A stretch of 64,000 bases of DNA from the NCBI GenBank assembly GCA_000611775.1, contig KK106986.1, positions 248,001 through 312,000 on the forward strand, in the 5' to 3' direction. Under the pieces are notes generated by a model. It did no database searches. It was not told where the DNA came from and saw only the letters and a program-made list of their open reading frames with translations. Shown piece by piece: positions 48,851 through 60,024 of this stretch. The stretch is from Umbilicaria muhlenbergii. Lineage: Eukaryota > Ascomycota > Lecanoromycetes > Umbilicariales > Umbilicariaceae. Made by a program: the position numbers and the translations under genes. The stretch's first letter is position 1. Each line of letters starts with the position of its first letter.

Positions 48851-50534
48851 ATGTTAAGCCTCATGCTTCTAGGAATTGTACTTGCCAGTCTTTTCATTTA
48901 TTCTGCCGTGCAAAGAGCGATCCTTAGCATTAATCGACGCCAGTTTGTTCGAAAGCACAATTGCCGCCCCCTACGACAGATTCCCTCCCTAGACCCCGTT
49001 CTAGGCTCCGATCTCTTATTTCAAAGTTATCAGCACCTAAATACCCACTCGTACCTACAAGCAGCCCGCGACCGGTTTCTGAAATGTGGCAACACCTTTC
49101 AAGCCAAGATGATGGGTGCGCGGGTCTACAACACCAATGAGCCGGACAACATCAAGACTGTCCTGGCTTCAAGGTTCGAAGATTTTGGCCTTGGTAAACG
49201 AAGAAAGAGTGCCTTCAACGGCTTACTTGGCCACGGAATCCTTAACACCGATGGGGCGGAATGGAACCGTTCTCGCCGACTCCTTCGACCGAGTTTCGCG
49301 CGTGATCAATGGGGTGATTTGGCCATTCTCGAGAAGCATGTACTAAATCTTGTCGATCAAATACCTCGCGATCGCTCATCGGTGGATCTCCAGGAGCTAT
49401 TCTTCCGCATGACCATGGACACAGCTACGGAGCTGTTCTTCGGCGAATCAGCTTACAGCCTGACCTCTAGTGGGAATGCGGAATCAAAGCTGTTTGCTGA
49501 CGCATTCAATCGTACCCAGCGTACTATCGCCAATGACTTCACCCTTGGTCCCTTCACTGTGCTCTCACCCCACGGAGTTTTTAGGAAAGATTGTAAGCTT
49601 CTTCACGGCTTTGTTGACAACTATGTGCAGAAGGCCCTTTCCCTCCATGATACAGACCAGACCGAGATCGAGGCCAATAAGTCTGGTTCCGAGCATGGCA
49701 GCGAACGTCATGTGCTTCTGTACGAAATGCTGAAACAGACCGACAATTCGATTGAACTATGCTCAGAGTTACTCAACCTTCTAGTGGCAGGACGAGACTC
49801 AACAGCTAGCCTTCTCAGCAATCTATGGTTTACACTATCCAAACGGCCTGATATCTGGACTAAATTACGAGAAGAAGTATCCGGCCTGAAAGGTGCAAAG
49901 CCTGACCTTGGCAGCTTGAAGGGGATGAAATATCTTCAAGGCTGTATCAATGAATGTATTTGTGCTCTCCCTGCTATTTGAAATCCGGTGTGTTCTATTG
50001 TCTAATTTGATAACAGCGCTACGGCTCTATCCTCCGGTCCCCATCAATTCAAGAACTGCTCTCATAGATACCATGCTCCCTTTTGGTGGCGGTCCTGATG
50101 GCCAATCACCCGTTTTTGTGCCGGCAGGAACGGTCATAGGCTACAATGTCTCCGCTATGCATCGTCGCGACGATCTTTACGGTGCCGACGCACAGGAGTT
50201 CGTTCCAGAAAGATGGGAAACCATCCGCCCCGGTTGGGCTTTTCTGCCCTTCAATGGAGGCCCACGAATGTGTCTTGGCCGTAAGTCAAAAATTCGCTTA
50301 TACAGAGCCACCCCTTAGCATCTACTGCGTACATTACTAATTCCAGGAATGCTTGACTGAGCAGAGCAGCTCGCCTTGACAGAAGCATCCTATGCAACGG
50401 TCCGGCTCATGCAAACGTTTTCGGCGATCAAAAGTCAGGACCCAGAGCCATGGAAGGAAAGCCTCACGCTGACATGCTGCTCGATCAATGGGACTCGAAT
50501 CACCTTGACGCCTGCTGAAGAAGAAAACAAGTGA
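48851..50534 (+). CDS. Cytochrome P450, CYP52-like (fatty acid/alkane hydroxylase type)
   Basis: Three exons: 48851-49955, 50017-50280, 50365-50534; 512 aa. A hydrophobic N-terminal helix (about 1-22) anchors it in the ER. Markers: I-helix [14 protein letters not shown] (about 313), K-helix [16 protein letters not shown] (the ExxR motif, completed across intron 1), FVPERWE, and the heme loop [13 protein letters not shown] (Cys near 453), continued by [19 protein letters not shown] after intron 2. The [FN]GGPR[MI]CLG loop and AGRDST are typical of the CYP52/CYP63 group, which hydroxylates the end carbon of fatty acids or alkanes; that is inference from family. Intron 2 uses the acceptor at 50364. 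In contrast to the P450s at 31 and 37 kb this gene is intact. Confidence 0.9.
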
Positions 50535-51278
50535 GCAGCCTGTCCCTTGATAGTATCAATTTCTAACGAGGCGTAGCTGACTCAACGCTACAGGGAGCAT
50601 TATAACGTTCTATGAAGCATAGAACGCCCTTTTGGTATGTGTAGATAGCAGTCACGACCTTATGGGGTCTAGCATCCGTATATGCTTTCTTCAACCTTTC
50701 TTTTGCGCCTAGAACATGCAGAGTGTTAGACAGACTACACACTTTCTCGAAAAGCCAGCACTTTTAGTCAATATGCAAGTTTCTTGGTCTCCTTTAAGGT
50801 GATCATCTTGGAAGGTTTAAGACCTCCAAAACATTTCTACTACGACTACAAACCAGGCATGGCTGCACATGGTCCCTGCTTCTGGATGTGCAGAAAGTTT
50901 CTCGTAGTTTTACGGTGATCATCTGCAAGTAACTCCGGGCTACAGCTGCGGCAATATTCGGTCTCTAAAGCGCTAAAACTTAGAGAAGGCTGGCAAAATC
51001 TGCATTTTCGCGCGAAATGGTTGCATTCATTCTACTAGTCCTGTATTCCACATAGCATCATGTAATGTTTATCTTGCAGCTATACATGATGTGTTCTGCG
51101 ACCCAGCTTTGTGGATTCTGCAGGATTTAGTGATTAAACGTTGATGAGTTCCATTGGCTGATATTGTGCATCCGGTCGTTCTCGTGTTCAATGAATCATT
51201 GTCGGCCTCGTTCCTCCTCTTGCCTAAGAGGTATTAATTGATCATAATCTTAGCACTACCACAATATCTTCCGGAAAA
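50535..51278. other. Intergenic between P450 and hydrolase
   Basis: About 740 nt without a supported gene; presumably the terminator of the P450 and the promoter of the hydrolase, which are on the same strand. Confidence 0.4.
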
Positions 51279-52541
51279 ATGGCTCTCTCGTTCCACGTCC
51301 GAGAACACCGAATCCTCGGTCAGCACATTCGAGAATTCCCTGGTGCCACTGCACACGGCGACGACGACGCGCTGCACATAGAAATCAAGCAATACACCCC
51401 GATTAGCAATCCCACTCCTCAGCCTGGCGATGTTACTATCATCGCCGCTCACGCCAACGCTCACTGCAAAGAGCTTTATGAACCCCTGTGGGAGGAGCTC
51501 CTTGCTCGATCAAGCTCTGCTAAGTTTCGTATCCGCAGCATCTGGGTGGCAGACGTCACCCAACAAGGTGCCAGCTACATCGCGAACGAGTCGATGCTTG
51601 GCAATGATCCGCACTGGTTCGATCACTCTCGAGATCTTCTTAGTATGGTCAACCATTTCCGGGAGCAAATGCCTAGGCCGATCGTTGGCGTGGGCCACAG
51701 CGCTGGAGGAGCACAAATGATTTTCCTTTCCCACCTTCACCCAAGTCTGTTTCATTCCCTCGTTCTCATCGAACCTTCTCTAATCACTCCTGTGAATGTG
51801 GGCAGTATCAGTACCAGGTTTGCCGTCTTGCGAAAGGATGTCTGGCCCTCTCGCTCGGAGGCTGCAGCTTGGTTTAGCAAGAATCCGTTCTACAAAATCT
51901 GGGATCCGCGAGTTATGTCTCAACTGCTCCGATACGGGCTGCGCCAGACGCCCACTCTACTTCACCCAAACGCAGATATCAATGCGGTGACGCTTCGAAC
52001 GCCTAAACACCAGGAAGCATTTCTGGCCTTTCGGCCCAACTTCGAAGGGGTGTCCGTGAACAAGCCGGCTTCTGCTGATGAACGCATCACACATCCTGAT
52101 ATCGATCCAGAGGCCTCTTACAAATTCCCCTTTTATAGAACTGAATCACGACAAGCCTCCTTCCTTCTCAAAACACTCCGGCCTTCGGTGCTCTTCATTC
52201 ACGGGAACACGTCAATATTCGCCACGCCGGATGTGCGAGCGGCGAGGGTCAGTATCACAGGCACTGGGCTTGGCGGAAATGGCGGTGCGGAGCTGGGAAG
52301 AGTAAATGAGCTTGTTCTCCCCGGAGGCCATTTTGTTGTGATGGAGCTGATCGACAAGACCGCGGCCAGCATCGCTGACTACCTAGGTGGTGAGTTGAAT
52401 CGGTGGAAAGAGGATCAGCGATCATTCAAGGAGCAGTGGGATCGAAAGGACCCCCGGGAGAAGCAGATGGTTGACGATCGATGGATACAGGCACTTAAGG
52501 ATACCAACGAGGCGCGACGCATGGAAAAAGGCAAATTGTAG
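51279..52541 (+). CDS. Alpha/beta hydrolase with PTS1-like C-terminus (Lpx1/Akt2-type)
   Basis: Single exon, 420 aa. An oxyanion-side IIAAHANAHCKELYEPLWEEL stretch precedes the nucleophile elbow VGVGHSAGGAQ (Ser about residue 141). A catalytic Asp candidate lies in the later LRPSVLFIHGNTS region and the His is in LVLPGGHFVVMEL. The last three residues are GKL, close to the peroxisomal targeting signal SKL. Fungal relatives include the peroxisomal lipase Lpx1 and hydrolases found in secondary-metabolite loci. It follows a CYP52-like P450 on the same strand, so a role in fatty-acyl or polyketide-like metabolism is possible but not shown. A basic/charged coil (about 370-415) precedes the tail. 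Confidence 0.85.
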   Translation: MALSFHVREHRILGQHIREFPGATAHGDDDALHIEIKQYTPISNPTPQPGDVTIIAAHANAHCKELYEPLWEELLARSSSAKFRIRSIWVADVTQQGASYIANESMLGNDPHWFDHSRDLLSMVNHFREQMPRPIVGVGHSAGGAQMIFLSHLHPSLFHSLVLIEPSLITPVNVGSISTRFAVLRKDVWPSRSEAAAWFSKNPFYKIWDPRVMSQLLRYGLRQTPTLLHPNADINAVTLRTPKHQEAFLAFRPNFEGVSVNKPASADERITHPDIDPEASYKFPFYRTESRQASFLLKTLRPSVLFIHGNTSIFATPDVRAARVSITGTGLGGNGGAELGRVNELVLPGGHFVVMELIDKTAASIADYLGGELNRWKEDQRSFKEQWDRKDPREKQMVDDRWIQALKDTNEARRMEKGKL

Positions 52542-53351
52542 ACTAGCTTATAGGACCCACTGTCTCATGACCGCGGCACTCCTTCCCGGCGGCCTCTCAG
52601 CAGAGGTAGATTTATCCTTAGTTGCAGCTCGTAACAGTCCTGTGTAACAGTATCTCTCGAACTTCTCATTTGATTAGATTAGCGGCATTCCAGCGTATGA
52701 ATTATTCCATGGCTGTCTTCTCCGACTGTGAAGCAAACGGATGGGCTGGCAAGAAAAGTGGTGTTGGGGACAAGAGCAGGCGGTGGAGGCGCCTGCTCCG
52801 ACCCGTAGGGCTGAGTGCCAGGGCTGAGAACTTAAGCGAAGGATTCGGCGCACCGGCCTTTCGTTGCGCCGACCGGGCAGATGCATCCGCTGCAGCTTTG
52901 TCTCAGTCGGCTCAGACTAGTATCACTACGCTTTTTTAGGCTTAGCTCGTGGCTGCGCCACAGCGATGGAAGCTTTCGTTCTACACGGCCTACGAGCTTA
53001 GGCAAAAAATTACCCGATTTCGCCTAGGGCGCGACTGCGCCACGCCTAAGCTTTAGTAGGGGCTGAGCCGACTGAGACAACTGCAGCTGCAAGACGGCGC
53101 GGTTCGTGATTTTGGTAAACGTGTCAGCCGTGCCACTAAATAAACAACCTGCTCCTCTGTGACGATGGACGCTGTGCGCTGCTTCGCAAACTTGTCCTCT
53201 TTACCATGATAAGCCGCTATCAAGGCTCTGCGCGCCCTCGCTATCCCCGTTGTATTGTTCTGCAAACCCGAATCCGAGAAAGTTGGAAGTTTTGACGGCG
53301 ACGCATACCTTAATACAGCTATTCAGCCCTTGTATTATAGGATCCACAGAT
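52542..53351. other. Intergenic region carrying a MITE-like element
   Basis: Apart from the inverted-repeat element described separately, no gene is supported. The last 200 nt form the leader and promoter of the Osh3-type gene. Confidence 0.45.
52891..53091. mobile_element. MITE-like non-autonomous element with terminal inverted repeats
   Basis: The left end TTGTCTCAGTCGGCTCAG (about 52898-52915) is matched by its exact reverse complement CTGAGCCGACTGAGACAA at 53063-53080. Inside, GGCTTAGCTCGTGGCTGCGCCAC is partly mirrored by GCGACTGCGCCACGCCTAAGC, so inner sequence also folds back in part. The element is about 180-200 bp, has no coding capacity, and is flanked on both sides by CTGCAGC-like sequence that may be the target duplication. 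This is the form of a miniature inverted-repeat transposable element; superfamily not assigned. Confidence 0.6.
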
Positions 53352-56300
53352 ATGGCGGGTATGGAGCAGTTGGAGATCCACAGCAAGGTATGAGCAGACA
53401 AATGCCACAAACGCATCCGCAAATTGCAATTCTAATGCCAAGGCCGTGCAGTCCTACCTCGTTCGGTGGGTTAATGTCAAGGGTGGGCATACGATTTCGT
53501 GGAGCATTCAGCCGCATAAGAAATCCATCAACTCCGGCATATTCAAGCACCCGAGTACAGGCAACACATTGGCACCGAAATTGCCCTTGTCGACCTTTGA
53601 GCCTCCGCCTACCCCTGGGTTGCGCCCTCAGGATCCTTCCCAAGACGGGTCTGTGTCGCGGAATGCGTCTTCGACAGCGGCGGAGAAATTAAAGAGCATA
53701 GGGCTTAAACCGATATCCTGGTATGGAACTTGTGAACCCAACAAAGTGTCTATGGGGACCTATGATGTGCCAGTGAACCAGGGGGGGATGTACGCTCTTG
53801 TGTTCGACAATACGTTTGCAAAGCAGCTCTCCAAGACAGCAACTTTTGTCCTTCTTACCTATCCTACAAATGCGGCACCTCAGTCAAGTCATCATATGCG
53901 CCATGTACTGGGCCCGTCTTCCGGTAGCTCTGGCAGTCTGAAACCGAAAGGTAGCCCGAACATGATACCTGTACAGCATGGTTCCTCCGACTCGTTGAAC
54001 CAAATTGGATCCGCAGACTCTGGAATACCCATGTCCACTAGTCCCCTCCACCAAGGTCGCGGAGACAGCGAGAGCAGTATGGAATCGAACTTTTACACAG
54101 GCGTACTTCAAAAGAGGAGGCGCAAGCGACACCAAGGATATGCTCGAAGATTTTTCTCGTTAGACTACACAACTTCGACCCTATCATATTACCACAATCG
54201 AAACACGCTGGCGTTGCGAGGCTCAGTGCCGTTATCATTGGCCGCTGTTGGCGCTAATAGAACAACTAGAGAGATCTCCATCGACTCGGGAGCTGAGGTG
54301 TGGCATCTCAAGGCCAGCAACCAAAAGGACTTTGAAGCTTGGAAGGCTGCGTTGGAGTTTGCCGCTAGTAATGCAATGAGCCCGACAACGCCTATTATGG
54401 GACCTCCAGTAGATTCAACGCTCAGACGTCAGTCACAGTCGGCAACAATTGTTAATCTAGAGGAAGATCGGGAATGGGCTATGGTAGAGGGCTTGATCGG
54501 CAGGGTAGCTGGCTCGCGAGACGCAGTACGTCGATTAGCTAAGGATACGGATCCCAAATATCTTCCTATAAAAACTCTTCCGCCGTCTAATGATGGTAAC
54601 ATCGATTCGCACATCCCCAACGCTCCCAGAAGTGGCGAACACAGCCCGTCCGAGCATAGTTCGAGTACTGGCTATTTCAAAGATGGGGAGTCACGGCCAT
54701 TCTGGAAACGCAAAACCAGCGGGGGACGGAGAGCTTCAGGTGCCTTCAAACGAAGTGTCTCTGCTCAATCTTCGGTACCAGCACCCAGAGCTGTCTCTCC
54801 CAGCATGGACAGGGCTTCATCTATCATCTCACGACTCCAGATGCCAACGTTTCCGGAGGAGGGCTTGCATGACCATTGTATGGCATTACTCAAAGATCTT
54901 GATTCTGTGATCGCCGACTTTACAGCACTTATAGCGGAGAGCAAGAGGCGACGTATGCCAATGCCCACACCTGCAGCCTCTCGCTTAAGCATGGACTCGC
55001 AAGGGTCTCAGGAATTCTTCGATGCTGAAGCTGGAGAGGCCTCACAACTGTTGGAGATTCATCAAGAGACGGACGACGAAGGCGAGAGAAATGACCATGG
55101 CCTTGTGGCAGATGAGGATGATTGGGCCTCTGCCAGTGATATCGAAGGATCGGCCGGCCTTGGCAGGGAAGATACAACTACTGAAGGCGCGGCTATGTTG
55201 TTTCCTGCAAAGGCCAAGTCCCTTGCGCCTCTGCCGACTGCCTCAGTCAAAAGACGGAGTACAATTCCTCCACTAAAGGTCAACCCTCCTAGTCTGATTG
55301 GATTCCTACGCAAGAATGTTGGAAAAGACTTCTCTACCATTTCCATGCCGGTGTCCGCCAATGAACCCACGTCTCTCCTGCAACGTGCTGCAGAGCAGAT
55401 GGAGTATTCTTCTCTTCTGGATAGTGCTGTGACCGCTGATGCTCCCAATGGTGAGCGTCTACTTTACATTGCTGCATTTGCCATATCTTCTTTATCTGCA
55501 TCTCGTGCCAAGGAGCGAGCCATTCGGAAACCGTTCAACCCTATGCTAGGTGAAACTTTCGAGCTCGTTCGGGAGGACAAAGGATATCGTTTCATATCTG
55601 AGAAAGTATCACATCGTCCGGTCCGACTGGCTTGTCATGCCGAGTCATTACAATGGGCTCTCACGCAGTCCCCAATGCCGACTCAGAAATTCTGGGGAAA
55701 GTCCGCCGAGCTAGTCACGGAGGGCAAGGTACGTGTTGCTCTCCATTCCACGGGAGATCGATTCAGCTGGACACAAGCAACGTGCTTTCTCCGAAACATC
55801 ATCGCCGGCGAGAAGTATGTCGAGCCTGTGGGTACGATGACTATCATGAACGAAACTACTGGGCAACAAGCTATTGTCGCTTTCAAAGCAGGGGGCATGT
55901 TTTCTGGCCGAAGTGAAGAAGTGGTTGTACAGGCGTTTGGGACACAGGGCGAAGAACTTCCCAAAGGGCTAGTGGGAAAGTGGACTTCCGCGTTGAATAT
56001 CACCGAGAATGGCATACCTACATCCAAGCCCGTCTGGACCGTCGGCGATCTCGTTCCCAATGCGGCCAAAACGTACGGCTTGACATCCTTCGCAGCTTCA
56101 ATCAATGAGATTACCCCGATCGAGGAAGGCAAGGTAGCGCCTACAGATAGCAGGCTCAGGCCCGACCAACGCGCGGCAGAACAAGGAGACCTTGACACAG
56201 CGGAGGTACTGAAAGCTAAACTTGAGGAGGCGCAGAGGGAGAGGAGGAAAGTACTGGAAGAGAAGGGCGAGGGCTGGACCCCGAAGTGGTTCACTAAAGT

Positions 56301-56418
56301 TGAAGGCCTTGAAGGACATAATGAGGAGGTGTGGAAACCTCGGACCGGGAAAGATGGGTATTGGGAGGAGAGAGCCAAGGGCGAGTGGAAATCGGTGGAG
56401 CCGATTTTCAGAATCTGA
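53352..56418 (+). CDS. OSH3: Oxysterol-binding protein, Osh3 type (GOLD-PH-ORD)
   Basis: Two exons, 53352-53387 and 53452-56418 (64-nt intron); 1,000 aa. The N-terminal GOLD-like domain (about 1-150) includes the conserved RWVNVKGGHTISWSIQPHKKSI start and the GTYDVPVNQGGMYALVFDNTFAKQLSK end. A PH domain follows (about 224-325, GVLQKRRRKRHQGYARRFFSLD ... WKAAL). A Ser-rich linker leads to the OSBP-related domain (about 600-1000). The usual fingerprint EQVSHHPP is here EKVSHRPV, as I recall for the fungal Osh3 subgroup. Osh3 works at ER-plasma membrane contacts and binds phosphatidylinositol 4-phosphate. The short first exon, MAGMEQLEIHSK, was added because the frame upstream of 53452 otherwise lacks the family start. 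Confidence 0.93.
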
Positions 56419-58371
56419 GAGGACGTTTTATACGCGATACTAGGGAATCTCTCGGTGCATTTGCATTTTCTGGAGTCATCATTGTGCACCCTGGCAGTTG
56501 GACGCAAACAGGTTTGCAATCGTACTAGAACTCATATCCATCAATTGCATTAGTCTACCATGCCTGTTGTTACCTGGTACGAATTTGAGGGGTTCTTATT
56601 GAGGCACTTGTTGACGAGGGGGAACTTTGGTTGATGCATGATCGCATTGTTGGGAAGAATTGTCCACGTCGTTATCATCATCATAGGTGGTTATCTCGCT
56701 AGCGGTACCTTCAAGACTTTAGCTGTGACTCCTTCAGCAAGGCAATACACTGTATATTCAAATCCTTCAACGCTATTCTGCAGTTCCACATTCATCGTGT
56801 AACGGCAACCAAGCTTCGGCACCTGTCACCTTCGTCGAAGTCGGGCCGTACCTTCAGTATCAGAGACCATAGAGTCGCAGAACAGACTAGTCCTGCGAGC
56901 AGCGATGGAACCATTCCTGACCGTCCCCGGAACCTCGAACTTTTGGCCGCCAGAAGGAGCAAGCCCTTCCACTACCAACACCCACGACACTGATAAAGCT
57001 GCAGGCAACGAGCAGATCCAACTCGAGCCGCTCGAAGTGGACACTGACGACGCCAGAGACTTGGACGGTCCCGAGACACTGACTCTCCTCAACAATACCA
57101 CAAACCAGGATGCAGAGCTACCACCAAATGCCCTGGAACGGGTACTCTGAACCCACAACCTCCAGCAAACCCTAGCAGACTCCATCCGCTCACCATCCGC
57201 GCTTTCTCCATCCCCCAACGAACAGCGGAGCCACGAGCCGATAGCCCCCCTCTCCGACAGCAATGCCAACGCAGAAGAGACCGTTAGCACACCAAACCAT
57301 CCAAGCGCGCCGGAAAACCTCATCACAGCCCAACCCCGGAATCAAAACCACTCCCCCTGCCCACGGAGTGCGAACACCACCTGATCCCCAGGGCTCTCGG
57401 ATCCGATTTCCAGCCATGTCGAAGCCGAGATGGTGGGTCTGCCCCGTGGTGGTGGGTGGGGATGCAGTACTCGTGCTGGGGAGGGGTAGTTCGTCCATCA
57501 CAGCACAGCGAGACGAGGTGGGAGAACCCCGCTTCGGCGCATGCACCTCCTCTTCCGCCGGAAATGACAATAGGACTAACGCCGCCCTTGTTGCAGCCGA
57601 AGTGGTACTCGGGGCGTGCAATCCGTGTGCTCGTCACTGTCACAACCATGGAAGAGCTCGAATGAAATGGATGGGACGCCCGGGGTCTTGTTGTTATAAG
57701 GGAGGTTGGGGTTGGGTTGGATGGTGTTAGTAGGGAGTGCGGATTGGTAAAGGATAGTGGGGGCGGTGGGAGCGGGGGTGTTTGGGTGCGGAGTGGAAGG
57801 CGGAAGGTTGGGCTTGCGGTTTCGGATGGGCGGAATGGGCGGAAAGTGGAGGACAAGGTTGTGTGGGAGGGGTGGTGAGGTAGGGGTTGGGCGGGTTGTG
57901 AGGCAGGGGGGAGGGAATGGTGGGAAGGTTGGGAGAGTGGGGAGGCTCAATATCGCTATCGTTGGCATCAAGTGTGCAGAGGACCTGAGAGATGGAGGCC
58001 GCCGAGACCTTTTGGGATAAGAGGGAGAGAGGGAGGGACTCGTTGTGTAGGGTGATGATTGGTTGGCCTGTTGTAGATCTCGGATGCTCGCATTGTTAGT
58101 TCAGACTTTTAGGGCGTGGCAGGTCTCGACGAGGGGTGTAGGGCTAAGAGAACCTGATCCAGCCTGTACATCAGTACAGATTTAGCCACTGTGCAACACC
58201 CAAATCGTAAAAAATGATGGCACGTGCCTAAAATGAATTGGTGGGTATAGAGCTAATGCTATCGGACCAGAACCACCCAACATTAATACGGTGAAATGGA
58301 AGGCTCCGATCTTTGAACAACCGTCAGATCAGTGCCAAAATAGACAGAAACAAGCACGAGTGCGACCCATG
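56419..58371. other. Intergenic, low-complexity G-rich tract in the right half
   Basis: From about 57690 to 57960 the plus strand is very G-rich (GGGTTGGG, GTGGGAGG types) and gives long false frames on both strands. One doubtful frame near 56905 is listed separately. No RNA gene is seen. Confidence 0.45.
56905..57150 (+). CDS. Doubtful small ORF, hypothetical
   Basis: An 81-codon frame with amino-acid use like ordinary protein: acidic, Thr/Asn/Pro-rich, with no domain I recognise. Past its stop the same frame stays open for about 75 further codons of similar character (THNLQQTLADSIR and so on), so it may be the remains of a longer gene or an exon with a missed splice site. No signal peptide. 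I would not rely on it without transcript data. Confidence 0.28.
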   Translation: MEPFLTVPGTSNFWPPEGASPSTTNTHDTDKAAGNEQIQLEPLEVDTDDARDLDGPETLTLLNNTTNQDAELPPNALERVL

Positions 58372-58984
58372 TCAACCACTCCCGACGCGGCCAAGTCCAA
58401 CCAGGTTCTCCCCATCATAGATGTGAAAGTTGGCTCCTCCATAACCGTTAGTAGCCATGCAATCCAGCACAGCACCAATGGCGGCGCCCAAAACGCCCCA
58501 GGTCGTCTGATGGTTATCCGCGTTCCATGCCTGGAAAGCCAAGCCACTGACAACGGACATGTAGTCGAATACGCCATTCTGCAGCACTCCATCGCCTAAT
58601 GTTTCGATCTGATGTTCCACGATGTTGATGCATCCGTTAAGCAGGCTTTTTAACGGAGGTCCGGCGATGGGAACCGACGTGGTGAGGACAACGAATGTCT
58701 GAGAGTTAGGGGAGCACCAGACCGCAGACCAAGGGGCAAAGCTGTGGGTGATGCGGGGAGTTATTGTAAGAGATCGGTGGTGGAACAGGCTGCGCGTGAA
58801 GGTCAGTCTTATGTGTTATTGCTTGTGGGGTATCAATGAGATCATACGTTCCAGCTTTGGTGGAAGGTGAATTGGCGCATACTGGGGCTCGGGGAGCCAA
58901 AGATGTTGTGGCAACCGGTACTGCCAGAGAGGGTGCGGCCATTTGCGCGAATGCGACAAGAAATGATAGGCTGAGGACTCGCAT
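58372..58984 (-). CDS. Small secreted protein, function unknown
   Basis: Two exons on the minus strand, 58984-58848 and 58789-58372 (58-nt intron), 184 aa. A clear signal peptide (MRVLSLSFLVAFAQMAAPSLA) is followed by a short pro-like stretch ending APRAPVC. The mature part has few Cys and a C-terminal half with VEHQIETLGDGVL, TTWGVLGAAIGAVLDCM and NGYGGANFHIYDGENLVGLG. I recall similar WGVL...NGYG..xFxIYDGxNxVG proteins as unnamed secreted proteins of plant-associated ascomycetes, from memory only. Size and export make it an effector candidate, but nothing here shows that role. The splice join restores one continuous frame with no change elsewhere. Confidence 0.75.
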
Positions 58985-60024
58985 TATTGATTATTTTATT
59001 TGCGGAAACTTGGTAATACCATGCAGTCTTGGAATTCATGAACTGAAGTGCAGGGCCATCTAAGGAAGTGAGAAAGGATGTTCGAGGGACTACTGCGTAG
59101 GCCCGTATTGAAATCGAAGGATATCGTATTGGCACGTAGCAAATCTTCTTCTTTTATACTTACACCTTGCCCTCTTCAGGTTCTCGAGACAAAAAACGGG
59201 TCGCAAATATTGACGTGGTTCAGTGTTCTACCTGCGTGTTGCACAAAACGTGATCGATGTTCCCATTCTTAAAGCGCAAGAATTGTACAGTTGCGCGCAA
59301 ATCCAGTGGCATCGGCATTTCGCCTATTAGTCGCAAAATCATCCGGGGTACTCTGACATGCCTGGGTGTTTCGACCTCGCCATTGTCTTCTGTGTTATTT
59401 CGGAAAGATGTGAGATACAGGAAGAGCTGGCACGGCAGAAGGAGCGGCATCGATCGCGCCGCAGGTACTCAAAAAAGAAAATGCAGACTAGACCCGGGCG
59501 GGCCAAACAATTGCAAGCGTCAGAAGAGATAGTGTGGGGAAGGGGCCATACCCGGAAACGTGCGGGGCTCACGCGCATAAGGCAGTCCGGGCCCTGACTT
59601 GAGGTCGTCGATTGATGGGGAAGATCGTCCCACGTGCCTTGGAGAGTCAGGGCCACCTGGGCCAGGAAGAGAGGTTGTATCTCATTAGAGTTGAATCGTA
59701 CGTTCAACCCCACAAAGCTGAGGCAGAGTATCGAAGCTCACGTTTCAGATGAATGTGGCCTATTTGAGTCCGGCTCTTCGTTCGGGTTTGTATTCCGAAG
59801 CAGCTTGTCGATGGGCACAACTCGACTGAAACATCCAAGAGACTTTGGATCGGCTTAATCAATCCTTCTGTTTCGCTCTGAGCGGTTAACTCGAACGACT
59901 GATCATATGCTACTGACGCTGCATGCTCGCGGTGCTCCAAGTAGCTGACACTTGGTTGCAGATCTGGCGTCTTGTGTTAGGGCAACTCAAGTGCTTATGG
60001 ACATCACTCCACACAAGAACGGTT
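58985..60024. other. Intergenic, 1 kb
   Basis: It contains the promoter of the secreted-protein gene (its minus-strand start is at 58984) and the 3' flank of SHB17. No supported gene. Confidence 0.4.

Noticed and set aside
57190-57971. Overlapping long frames on both strands
   Set aside because: Produced by the G-rich low-complexity tract; the frames conflict and none has a recognisable domain.
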